DNA of 64,000 nucleotides from Pirellulales bacterium. Its GTDB lineage: Bacteria; Planctomycetota; Planctomycetia; Pirellulales; JAEUIK01. Positions 1-8,352 of this stretch are shown in pieces. Location: NCBI GenBank assembly GCA_019694435.1, contig JAIBBZ010000008.1, forward strand, positions 62,001 through 126,000, written 5' to 3'. The position numbers and the translations under genes were made by a program. Below the pieces are notes generated by a model that saw nothing but the letters and a program-made list of their open reading frames with translations, was not told the origin of the DNA and searched no databases. Every line of letters begins with the position of its first letter. Within the stretch, counting starts at the first letter, position 1.

Positions 1-638
1 CCAACGGCGTGCGGATCGATCGGCTCGACCCCGAGTTGCTGCGCTTGATGAAGCGCAGCGGTTGCTACCTGATGGCGCTGGGGATCGAGTCGGCCAACCA
101 ACGGATCCTGGACATGGTCCACAAAAAGCTCGACGTCGGGCTGGTGCGGCGTGTCGTGCAAGACGTCGTCGACGCCGGGATCGAGGCCTGGGGCTTTTTC
201 ATGATCGGGTTCCCCACGGAGACCCGGGCGGAGATCCAAAACACCATCGAGTTTGCCTTGAGCCTGCCGCTTACGCGGCTGCAATTCACCCGCACGACAC
301 CCCTGCCCGGCACGCCCATCTACGAATGGTGGAAGGCCGAATGGGGGCGCGGGCAGGACATCGATTGGTCGAAGTTCAACTACTACGAGTTCAAATGCGA
401 CTGGTCTGAGGTGCCGGCCGACGAGCTGGGTCGGATGCAGCGCCGGGCCCATTGGCGCTTCTATCGCCGGCCGCGCAATTTCCTCAAGATCGTCGGCTCG
501 TTGCGGCCGGCGCAGTATCGCTATGCGTTACGCCGGCTGACCAACCTGGGAGCGTTTCGCTCGCACGATATGCACCGCCCACTGGACGCGAGCGCGGCTC
601 ACGGCGTGGTGTCGTCGGACAATTCGCCGCCGAGTTGA
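1..638 (+). CDS. B12-binding-type radical SAM protein, C-terminal part (5' end outside window)
   Basis: The reading frame is open from base 3 and ends at 638, so the N-terminus with the expected CxxxCxxC cluster lies upstream. What remains resembles the second half of the radical SAM barrel of BchE/hopanoid-type enzymes: a GIESANQRILDMVHK stretch, a GFFMIGFPTET segment with the usual strand and turn, and a TPLPGTPIYEW segment typical of anaerobic magnesium-protoporphyrin cyclase-like proteins. The last 60 residues are basic and helical. The substrate cannot be told. The last 40 bases overlap tail-to-tail with the protease gene on the other strand. Family call is confident; specific function is unknown. 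Confidence 0.8.
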   Translation, partial: NGVRIDRLDPELLRLMKRSGCYLMALGIESANQRILDMVHKKLDVGLVRRVVQDVVDAGIEAWGFFMIGFPTETRAEIQNTIEFALSLPLTRLQFTRTTPLPGTPIYEWWKAEWGRGQDIDWSKFNYYEFKCDWSEVPADELGRMQRRAHWRFYRRPRNFLKIVGSLRPAQYRYALRRLTNLGAFRSHDMHRPLDASAAHGVVSSDNSPPS

Positions 639-3600
639 TCGAAGAGCCAGTCGACCACGGCCGAGCCGCTTGCCGTCTTGCTGACCAGGTACCAATCGCT
701 GTCGGCGCCGCCGGCGATGAGGTCGCGCGAAGAGTCGCTCGTGGCGGTCCCGCCGCCGACGAGGAAATAGTCCTCGTTCAACCGCTCGCCGACCCCCTGG
801 CCGCGAAGATTGGCGACGCGCTCGTTGTAGGTTCGTGCACTGCGCCATTCGGCATGAATGGCGTCGAGCGCGTACTGATCGAACGCCGTGCCCGGATCGG
901 TGAAGTACAGTAGGTCGGCGATGATCAGGTCGTCGCCATCCTCGCCGCCGAGCACGTCGACCCCGGTGCCGCCGACCAGCAGGTCGCGGCCTGCGCCACC
1001 ACTCAGATTGTCCTTGCCGTCATGGCCGATGAGCTGGTCGTCGCCGTCGTCGCCCACGAGGACGTCGCCGCGCGAGCCGCCGGCCAGCGAGTCGTTCCCC
1101 GCTCCGCCGAAGAAGCTGAACGACCGGCGCCTCGAGGTCGTGGACAGGTTGTCGTTGCCGTCGCCGCCGTAGGCATTGACGCGCCCGCTGATTCCCGGCA
1201 CGAACGTAATCAGGAGATTGCCGCCGCTGAACTCCCAGACATTGATCCCGCCGGTGGCCTCGAAGAACGCCAGGATGTCGTCTCCGGCGGTGCCGCCGTA
1301 GTACAAGTCGAGCTTCGCCGGATTGCCTTCATCCGGCCTTGTCTCGTAACGCACGGCGTCGATCGTCGCCGTTTGCGCCGAGCTCGTCGCGCCAAAACTG
1401 TTGGTTGCTGTGACGCGGTACGTGTGGCTGCCCAGCGACTGGAAGGCGTGTTCGACCACCGTGCCGCTGGGTCCGTTGACGACCTCGTCGACAATCGTGT
1501 CGTTGTTCCAGTCGAAGGCAAAGCCGAACTCCGCGTCGGGCGGCACCGTCGGGTCCGTCACGTTGAGCGTAATGCTCGTCGGCGCCGAGCGCACCGTCGT
1601 GGTTGGCGCGTCGATGGCCAGCGTGGGAGGGAGATAGTGCTTGTCGAGCGACAGGCGGTAGTCGCCGAAACCGGAGCCGGCGCTGACGATCACACGATAG
1701 GTGTCGGCCGCCGCGGAGAAGAACGTCCACTGAGCCGAGCCGTCGGCCGCCGTCGAGAGCGTCGGCACGACCGGATTGCCCAGGCTGTTGATCACCGCCA
1801 GGCCCGGCTGCAGGGTGTTGGCCGGCGTCGTGGCGGCATCGCGGAACAGAGCGTCGGCCGTGAGCGTCACTTCTTGGCCGGCCGCGGCGGTGAACTGGTA
1901 GACGTCGTCTTCGAGCACCGGCCGCGGCGCCGTCGCCACGATCTGGCCGGTGAATTGCAGGTTGACGAGCAGCCCTGTGTTGGGCTCGGTCACTACCACG
2001 AGCACCCGTAGCGGAATCGTAAGCTGTAGCGTGCCTGGCAGGTCGAGCAATTGGCCCGATACCAACGGCTGATTGCCCGTTTCGGGCGTGGCGACAGGGA
2101 ACGTGCCAATGGTGCCCAGCAGGTCGTACGCGATCGTTCCATCGATGAATTCGAACTGGACGTCCGAGCCGTTGAACGAACCATTCGGCGCGAGGTCGAC
2201 TTCGCCGCTGTAGGCCCGCAGCAACACGCCGGTCATCGAGGCGTAGGCCGTGAGCGTGAGGATTTGCACCTTCGCGGCCAGGTCGGCCTGCATGTTGTTC
2301 GGCTGATAAAGTCCGGCCAGCGGCAGCAGGTCGACAGTGCTGTCGGTCACCTGCAACATCTGTCCGTCGGAGTTGAGTTCGAGCGTGCCTTGGAAATGCG
2401 TGGTCAGGCTGCCCGGCTGTTGGGCCACGATGGGCAACGGGTTTTCACCGTTGGAATCGGTGATCGCGCCCGAAAGCGTGACGGTACTGGCGTTGCTGTC
2501 GATCGTGAAATGATAGGCCCCGTCGATCGGCGGGACGCCGATCTGGCCGAGCGCGGCGCCGGCCAGGTCGAGGCTGCGTAGCGGCGCCGCGGGCGTATCG
2601 TTCGGTTCGCTATCGGTCACGTTTGATTCGGTGACCACCAAGGCATAGCGCCCGCTGACCGCCGAGGTCACGCGGACGGTGTAGATCCCCGGCTGAGCGA
2701 CGACGTAATCGAAGATCCCCAGGTCGTTTTCGGTCAGGCCGATGCCTTGCGGCGTGGCGCTGGCCGTGGCCACGACCGTCGTGCCGTCGGGCCCGATCAA
2801 TTGCACCGTGGCGCCGGCCAGGCCTGCTGCGTCGAGGGCCTGGAAGGCGATGTCGATCGGCTTACCGACGTCGCCGGTGAGGTCGACCGTGTAGTTGTCG
2901 ACGTCCGGAGCCAGGGCCGTGACGACGACGTCGTCGATATTCCAGCCCGAGAACGTCGTGGTGGCGTTCGTCGTGCCGTGTTGCCAGCGCAGGTAGAGCG
3001 TCCCGGTGCTCGTGGCGTCCGCCGGCAGCGCGATGTTTTGCAACGACCAGCTCGTCTCGACGAGATTAGTCGTCGGGTTCTGGTAGAGGTTCGTGAAGTT
3101 CGTGCCGTCGGTCGAATACTGAATGCGGGCCTTGTCGAACGAGAAGCCCTGAATTCCCAGCCAGCGGCGGAACGAGAGATTCACGTTCTGCATGCCGGCG
3201 ACGTTGATCGCTGGCGTCGTCGCGTTGATCGGCACCGCCAGGTTGTTGGTATAAGCACCGGCCAGGTTGACGCCGATCACGTTGGCGCCGGTGTAGCCGT
3301 TCGACGGGTCTCCGCCCAAGCCTTGGGGGTGGCCGTAGGCCCAGGCCCCGGTGAGCGTCCAACCGGGGTTGGCGGACATGTCGGCTGAATAAACCGTGGG
3401 AGTGGTCGGCGCAGCGTCAGCCACGACCGCCATACGGCCCGACGAGCCAAAACTCAAACGCGATGCGGCCAGCGAAGTCGGCGTGGTGTCGGTCCAGGCC
3501 ACGGCCGCGTTGCGGTACAAGTCGAGGTGGTACGTGCTCGACGAATTGCCACCGACGCGCACGTCGTAATAGCCCGACGAATTCACTTGGGTTGGCGCGA

Positions 3601-5887
3601 AGGTCACTGCCTGGCCGGCGGCTCCCGCCACGAGACTCGTCTGGCCGACCAGCTCAATGGTCATGGCCGTCGCACCGCTGCCCGGAGTGACTCGAGCCGC
3701 GAGCGTTTCGCCGGCCGCGAGAAAGACTCGGTAGCTGTCCAGGTCGCTGCCGCCCTGGAGCAGTCCGTCGTTCGTCGTGCTCGCGTAGATCAGCCCGCCC
3801 TCGGGCCCGAGATGGACGAACCGGTCGGCGTCAGTTTCGGAGACGTCGATCGTGATGGGCAGCGACCAGCTCGACGAGGGATTGCCGAACCCATCGACCA
3901 ACGCGGCCGGCGGCGAGCCGATCAGCAAAGTGCCCTCGGTCAGAATCCCGGTCAGCGTCAACTGAATCGTCGAAGGGCCCGTGGCCTGAGCGGCGACGAC
4001 CTTGCCCTCGCTGATGATGAAATCGGTCGGCTCAACGCTGCCGGGCTGCAGCGGCTCGCTGAAATTCAGCGTGACGGTCGACAGGCCGACGTTGACGCTC
4101 GCTCCTGCGGCCGGGGTGCTCGAGACGAGCGTCAGCGGCTGCGAGTCGTAGCGGAAATTGGCGCTGAGCGCGAGCGTGCTCTGGGCTCCGCCGCCGGAGG
4201 TCAATGCGCCGGCGACCAGGGCGATGGATTGCACGCCCTCGGTCGTGACGGGCGACGACGCAAACGTGTATTGCAGCGTGGTCGCGTTGACCTGGTTGAC
4301 GCCGGTGGCGGCGATGCCGTTGACGGTCAAATCGCTGGCCTGAACGCTGGCCAGGTCGTAGGGGCTCGACAACACGACCTGAAACGACGTTGGAGGCGCC
4401 GCGACGGTCGATCCGGCCGCCGGCGTCAGGCTCGTGATTCTCAAACCCAATTCCTGCAGGCCGCCGGCCGCATTCAGTCGCGCGCCGGTGATCGTGAGGC
4501 CGTCGAGCGCGGGAATCGGATCGGCGCCGTCGAGAATCGCCGTCTTGATCTGCTGGTAGCTGGCCAGCGGTGCGGCATCCCAGAGCAGGGCTGCCACGCC
4601 GGCAACCATGGGTGCCGCGGCCGAAGTACCGGAGAAATTGCGATAACCGCCGCCCATGGCGGTCGTGTAGACGTTCTCGCCCGGCGCACCCAGATGAACG
4701 GTAGCGGCTCCGTAGCTGCTGAAGCTGGCCAGACTGTCGGTCCGCGTCGTTGCCGCGACGGAAATTACGTTGTCGATCTCGAGATTCGCCGGATAGATCG
4801 GGCCCAGATCGTTGTCCGAACTGCTGTTGCCCGCCGAGGCGACAACCAGGATGCCCACACCGGCCGCCTCGGCGACCGCGTCGTACAAGGCCTGCGAATA
4901 CCCTGCCACGCCGTAGCTGTTGTTCGTGACGCGGACGTTGATGCCAAAATCGCGATTCATCCGGGTGACATAGTGAATCGCCGCGATGGCGTCGGCCGTG
5001 TTGCCCACGCGCTCGGAGTTCAAATACTTGAGCGCCATCAACTGCGAATCCCAGCTGAGGCCGGCCACGCCGAGATTGTTATTGCCCACGGCGCCGATGA
5101 TGCCCGCGACGCTGGTGCCGTGCCCTTCGTCGTCGAGCGGATCGTTATCGTCGTTGGCGAAGTCCCAGCCGTGGACGTCGTCGATATAGCCGTTGAAGTC
5201 GTTGTCCAGGCCGTCGCCGGCGATCTCGCCCGGGTTGACCCAGATATTGGCGGCCAGGTCGGGGTGGTTGTAGTCGATGCCCGTGTCGATGATGCCCACG
5301 ACCACATTGCCGTTGCTGGTGGTCGTTTGCCAGGCTTCGGGCGCATCGACGTCGGCGTCGACGACCCCGCCGCTTTGCCCGGTGTTGTGCAGGGCCCATT
5401 GCGTACCGAAGCTCGTATCGTTCGGGAACACGGCGTCGGCCCAAAGCACGAGATTGGGCTCGAGGTAGCGAAACTGTGGCTGTGTCGCCAGGGCGGCTTC
5501 GAGGGCCTGGCCGTCCGCGCCCGGCGTGGCGTGCAGCAGGAATGTCGCCCCGGCGCCGCGTACCAGCTCCAGGTCACCGGCCACCTGCGCCGCCGCGAAC
5601 ACCTCACGCCCGGTGGGCAGCAAATCCTCGGGCCGCGTGTTGCCCAGGTTCAGCGATACGATCCATTGGTCTTCGTACGCGTAGCTGGTCCGCCCGTCCC
5701 AGTCGAGCAGTGTCGTGTCGTCGACTGCGGGGGCGCCGAGTGCGACCAAGGCCGCCGGATCGACGCTCAGGACCAGCCTCGTTTCCAGCGGTTCGGACCG
5801 GAGCCAAGCGGCGCGGGGCGAGCGTGTCGAAGCCGCCAGACGGAATCCTCGCCATCCGTGGGAGCGATTGCGCGATGATCGAAGCAT
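599..5887 (-). CDS. giant secreted subtilisin-like (S8) serine protease with Ig-like, PPC and RTX repeats
   Basis: Predicted extracellular calcium-dependent protease of 1762 residues. The N-terminus is basic and carries EPLETRLVLS at about 32-41, the planctomycete export motif usually written LEPRxLLS. A propeptide-like region (about 70-150) precedes the S8 domain with all three catalytic residues: Asp201 (DTGIDYNHPDL), His256 (GHGTSVAG) and Ser422 (GTSAAAPMVAG). After it come Ig-like (Big) repeats, pre-peptidase C-terminal-like beta modules, a MAM/jelly-roll-like section and a PKD-like segment. The C-terminal 200 residues hold RTX nonapeptides such as GGAGNDSLAGG and GGAGRDLLVGG, which bind calcium. 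It is probably released or surface-bound and degrades polymers. The ATG at 5887 is chosen because the motif follows it. It stands alone, with a 643-bp upstream gap. Confidence 0.92.
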   Translation of the reverse strand: MLRSSRNRSHGWRGFRLAASTRSPRAAWLRSEPLETRLVLSVDPAALVALGAPAVDDTTLLDWDGRTSYAYEDQWIVSLNLGNTRPEDLLPTGREVFAAAQVAGDLELVRGAGATFLLHATPGADGQALEAALATQPQFRYLEPNLVLWADAVFPNDTSFGTQWALHNTGQSGGVVDADVDAPEAWQTTTSNGNVVVGIIDTGIDYNHPDLAANIWVNPGEIAGDGLDNDFNGYIDDVHGWDFANDDNDPLDDEGHGTSVAGIIGAVGNNNLGVAGLSWDSQLMALKYLNSERVGNTADAIAAIHYVTRMNRDFGINVRVTNNSYGVAGYSQALYDAVAEAAGVGILVVASAGNSSSDNDLGPIYPANLEIDNVISVAATTRTDSLASFSSYGAATVHLGAPGENVYTTAMGGGYRNFSGTSAAAPMVAGVAALLWDAAPLASYQQIKTAILDGADPIPALDGLTITGARLNAAGGLQELGLRITSLTPAAGSTVAAPPTSFQVVLSSPYDLASVQASDLTVNGIAATGVNQVNATTLQYTFASSPVTTEGVQSIALVAGALTSGGGAQSTLALSANFRYDSQPLTLVSSTPAAGASVNVGLSTVTLNFSEPLQPGSVEPTDFIISEGKVVAAQATGPSTIQLTLTGILTEGTLLIGSPPAALVDGFGNPSSSWSLPITIDVSETDADRFVHLGPEGGLIYASTTNDGLLQGGSDLDSYRVFLAAGETLAARVTPGSGATAMTIELVGQTSLVAGAAGQAVTFAPTQVNSSGYYDVRVGGNSSSTYHLDLYRNAAVAWTDTTPTSLAASRLSFGSSGRMAVVADAAPTTPTVYSADMSANPGWTLTGAWAYGHPQGLGGDPSNGYTGANVIGVNLAGAYTNNLAVPINATTPAINVAGMQNVNLSFRRWLGIQGFSFDKARIQYSTDGTNFTNLYQNPTTNLVETSWSLQNIALPADATSTGTLYLRWQHGTTNATTTFSGWNIDDVVVTALAPDVDNYTVDLTGDVGKPIDIAFQALDAAGLAGATVQLIGPDGTTVVATASATPQGIGLTENDLGIFDYVVAQPGIYTVRVTSAVSGRYALVVTESNVTDSEPNDTPAAPLRSLDLAGAALGQIGVPPIDGAYHFTIDSNASTVTLSGAITDSNGENPLPIVAQQPGSLTTHFQGTLELNSDGQMLQVTDSTVDLLPLAGLYQPNNMQADLAAKVQILTLTAYASMTGVLLRAYSGEVDLAPNGSFNGSDVQFEFIDGTIAYDLLGTIGTFPVATPETGNQPLVSGQLLDLPGTLQLTIPLRVLVVVTEPNTGLLVNLQFTGQIVATAPRPVLEDDVYQFTAAAGQEVTLTADALFRDAATTPANTLQPGLAVINSLGNPVVPTLSTAADGSAQWTFFSAAADTYRVIVSAGSGFGDYRLSLDKHYLPPTLAIDAPTTTVRSAPTSITLNVTDPTVPPDAEFGFAFDWNNDTIVDEVVNGPSGTVVEHAFQSLGSHTYRVTATNSFGATSSAQTATIDAVRYETRPDEGNPAKLDLYYGGTAGDDILAFFEATGGINVWEFSGGNLLITFVPGISGRVNAYGGDGNDNLSTTSRRRSFSFFGGAGNDSLAGGSRGDVLVGDDGDDQLIGHDGKDNLSGGAGRDLLVGGTGVDVLGGEDGDDLIIADLLYFTDPGTAFDQYALDAIHAEWRSARTYNERVANLRGQGVGERLNEDYFLVGGGTATSDSSRDLIAGGADSDWYLVSKTASGSAVVDWLFDQLGGELSDDTTP

Positions 5888-6530
5888 CAGGGCCTTCCTC
5901 TGTTCTCTGGGGTGGACTCAGCGCATGCGCAGGGAAACACGCAATCCATAGCGATCTCGGTTCCCCCGAAACGGAAGGCGTGCGATGGTCGGCCGACAAC
6001 GCCTGACGGCGTTGCGCCCTGGGGACACGCCCCCGCGCGCCCTCGGACTTTGCTGGTCGACCACGGTCCGCCTTGCAGCCGCACCACCCAACTGCAGTTC
6101 CGGGTAGCAGTCTGGCAGAGGCTGCCGATTGGATCAAGATTTCCACGCCGACGGGCGGCCCCCACGGTACAGCCCGTCGCAGCGCCGCGAACGCCGTGTC
6201 CCCCGTTCCCTGACGCTGTTGCGCAGTCTCCGATCCGAAGCCCTATTCGCATCCCAGGCTGAGACTATTCCCGCGACCGGGGGTTCCGCCTGGCAGGCCA
6301 CCGCCGACAGCTCTCCGCAGCTCGCGGTTCCCAGCTTGCGGAACCCGGCCGGTTGAGGGCATTTCGATGTTGGATTTCCCGTTTCCGCGGGCGTAACGAT
6401 TGTGGCGATTGCAGCGTCGCGAGCCTGGATGCCGCCGTGCGGCTTTTTTTCCCGGAGCCCCCGATTTCTGAACTAGGCTTAAGCAGCCCGCCTTTGGGTC
6501 ACGCCTGTTCTCTGCCCTTGGTCAGCCGCT
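5888..6530. other. 643-bp intergenic region between divergent genes
   Basis: No convincing gene here: the open frames on both strands lack a start with a ribosome site and have low-complexity Arg/Pro/Ala composition typical of chance frames in GC-rich DNA. It should hold the promoter of the protease on the minus strand and of the small protein gene at 6531. The one clear element is a hairpin with a T-tract at 6431-6450, listed separately. A weak sigma70-like pair, TTGGAT (6370-6375) and TAACGA (6394-6399) with an 18-base spacer, lies just before it. Confidence 0.6.
6431..6450 (+). terminator. intrinsic terminator with no gene upstream on its strand
   Basis: GCCGC (6431-6435), loop CGT, GCGGC (6439-6443), then seven T (6444-6450). 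The stem is short but all G-C and is followed directly by the T-run, a textbook rho-independent layout on the plus strand. No plus-strand gene lies upstream of it within the intergenic region, so it would end a short untranslated transcript or act as an attenuator before the gene at 6531. Confidence 0.5.
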
Positions 6531-6860
6531 ATGTCGCGTTACACACTGCCCCCGATCTCGCAACTCAACGCCCGATTGGCGCGGAACAACGCGCGAGTCG
6601 CGAAGCTTTTGGATCTATTGCCCGAGCGGGTCGACGCCTTGATCGCGGCGCTGGAGCGGGAAGATTGGCGCGAGGTGCAAGAGCTGAGCGAGTATTTCGC
6701 ACGTTTCGGCCTGACCTACGACCTGCCACACCTGCACCGGCCGGCACAGGCCCTGTGCGAAGGGCTACAGCGGCGGCAGTCGAACTCGTTCAACCTGTGC
6801 CGTCATGTGCTGCACCTGATCGGTGCCTACGGCCGGCTGCGTTCCCAAGCGACCGTTTGA
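6531..6860 (+). CDS. small helical protein, possible degenerate Hpt-like domain
   Basis: A 109-residue soluble protein with no signal peptide, predicted all-helical. Residues about 38-100 (ALEREDWREVQELSEYFARFG and onwards) have the length and spacing of a histidine phosphotransfer (Hpt) four-helix domain, in which the motif is normally LAHxLKGSA. Here the phosphorylatable His position is Glu/Tyr (LSEYFARFG), so it could not relay phosphate if the match is real. This is a weak inference from pattern only. It sits 167 bp upstream of the phosphofructokinase gene on the same strand. A conserved hypothetical protein is the safe label. Confidence 0.6.
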   Translation: MSRYTLPPISQLNARLARNNARVAKLLDLLPERVDALIAALEREDWREVQELSEYFARFGLTYDLPHLHRPAQALCEGLQRRQSNSFNLCRHVLHLIGAYGRLRSQATV

Positions 6861-6894
6861 CGCGGTCGGTTGCCGGGTTTCCCAGTCTCGCTTC

Positions 6895-6914
6895 GGGCGG
6901 GTACAATCCCGCCC
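6895..6914 (+). promoter_or_regulatory. GC inverted repeat around TACAAT, possible -10 element or operator
   Basis: GGGCGGG (6895-6901), TACAAT (6902-6907), CCCGCCC (6908-6914): a perfect 7-bp inverted repeat whose loop is a good -10 hexamer. There is no T-tract after it, so it is a poor terminator. It lies 114 bp before the phosphofructokinase start and may be its promoter. A similar arrangement precedes maf at 61745-61771. No matching -35 at 16-18 bp is evident. Confidence 0.35.
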
Positions 6915-7027
6915 AGTCTTCCCGGCCCACGCCGGTTGTCGGCCCGTGAAGTCCGCGATCGGGCTTACGGTGTACCCGGCGCCGGTTGGCCGCCCTCCCC
7001 GGTTCAATGGATTGATCCTTGCCCGCC

Positions 7028-8338
7028 ATGTCGCGTCCTCGAAATCTCGTTGTTGCCCAAAGCGGCGGACCGACACCGGTCATCAACAACACGCTTCGCG
7101 GAATCGTCGAAACTTGCCGCGCGCTGGTCGAGATTGGCACCGTCTACGGAGCCCGGCACGGCATCGAAGGCGTACTCAAGGAAGAGCTGCTTTCGCTTTC
7201 GGCGCAACCGGCTGAAGAGATTGCCTTGCTGCGCGTCAGCCCGGCAGCCGGGTCGATTGGCACGTGCCGCTACAAGCTCAAGCCGGCGCAGACCGAAGAC
7301 TTTGAACGCGTGATCGAGGTGCTGCGCGCCCACGATGTGGGCTATTTCCTGTACATCGGCGGCAACGATTCGATGGACACGGCCCACAAGGTGGCCGAGC
7401 TGGCGCGGCAGCGCGGGCTCGACCTGGTCGCCGTGGGCGTGCCCAAGACGATCGACAACGACGTCGGCGACAGCGAGTTTCGCCTGATCGACCACACTCC
7501 CGGCTACGGCTCGGTGGCCAAGTACTGGATGCACATGGTCCAGAACGCCAACGAGGAAAACGCCGGTTCATGTCCGGCCGACCCGGTCTTGGTGATGCAG
7601 GCGATGGGCCGCAAGATCGGCTTTATTCCCGCCGCGGCCCGCCTGGCTGATCCAGAGCGGGAGATGCCGCTGTTGATCTACCTGGCCGAGCGGCCTTGCA
7701 CGCTCGACCAGTTGGCCGACGAAGTGAACGACTTGTTGCGGCGCACCGGGCGGGCCTTGGTCGTGGTCAGCGAGGGTTTCGACGTCGGCAATCTTGGCGA
7801 GTTGCGCGACTCGTTTGGCCACGTTTCGTTCAGTTCGAGCCAGTTGACTGTGGCGCAGGTGGTCGTCAATCACCTCAATCGCGTCGGCTTGCAGGCCAAA
7901 GGTGCCGCGCGTGGCAACGTGTCCGGCACCGATCAACGGCATTCAATGGCCTACGCTTCGACCGTCGACCTCGAGGAGGCCTACCGCGTCGGTCAGCAAG
8001 CCGCATTGCTGGCCGCCTCGGGTACCAGCGGTTTCATGGCCACGATCCTGCGAGCTTCGGGGCCGACCTACAACGTGCGCTACGACCGGGTGCCGCTGGT
8101 CGAGGTGGCCGGCAGCGACCGGCACTTTCGTAAGGATTGGATCGCCGCCAGCGGCACAGACGTCACCGACGATTTCGTGCGGTACGCCCAGCCCCTGGTC
8201 GGTGAAGACATGATCAGCCTGCCGCTCGTGGCGGGGCGACAACGGCTGACGCGGCTCCAGCCCATCTACGCAGCTCAAAAACTGCATTCCTATGTCCCTC
8301 AAGCTGACCGGCCGAAACCCGGTGCGGCGAAGAGTTGA
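7028..8338 (+). CDS. phosphofructokinase, predicted pyrophosphate-dependent
   Basis: Interconverts fructose 6-phosphate and fructose 1,6-bisphosphate in the cytoplasm. The N-terminal AQSGGPTPVINNTL is the usual phosphate-loop region. Two features point to PPi rather than ATP as phosphoryl donor: GGNDS at 111-115, where ATP enzymes have Gly (GGDGS) and Asp114 would block ATP, and PKTIDND at 139-145, where Lys140 replaces the Gly of ATP enzymes; Asp143 would be the catalytic base. At 436 residues it is longer than the 320-residue bacterial ATP enzyme, as expected for the PPi clade. ATG at 7028 is preferred to an in-frame TTG nine bases upstream. It starts a run of sugar-phosphate genes. The PPi-using reaction would be reversible and could serve gluconeogenesis. 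Confidence 0.9.
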   Translation: MSRPRNLVVAQSGGPTPVINNTLRGIVETCRALVEIGTVYGARHGIEGVLKEELLSLSAQPAEEIALLRVSPAAGSIGTCRYKLKPAQTEDFERVIEVLRAHDVGYFLYIGGNDSMDTAHKVAELARQRGLDLVAVGVPKTIDNDVGDSEFRLIDHTPGYGSVAKYWMHMVQNANEENAGSCPADPVLVMQAMGRKIGFIPAAARLADPEREMPLLIYLAERPCTLDQLADEVNDLLRRTGRALVVVSEGFDVGNLGELRDSFGHVSFSSSQLTVAQVVVNHLNRVGLQAKGAARGNVSGTDQRHSMAYASTVDLEEAYRVGQQAALLAASGTSGFMATILRASGPTYNVRYDRVPLVEVAGSDRHFRKDWIAASGTDVTDDFVRYAQPLVGEDMISLPLVAGRQRLTRLQPIYAAQKLHSYVPQADRPKPGAAKS

Positions 8339-8352
8339 GTCCGGCGATTCCC

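Noticed and set aside
3527..5878. 783-codon plus-strand open frame
   Set aside because: It lies antisense to the S8 protease, whose catalytic motifs are intact. The translation is Arg/Ala/Gly-rich with no domain; long antisense frames are expected from the GC-rich third positions of the real gene.
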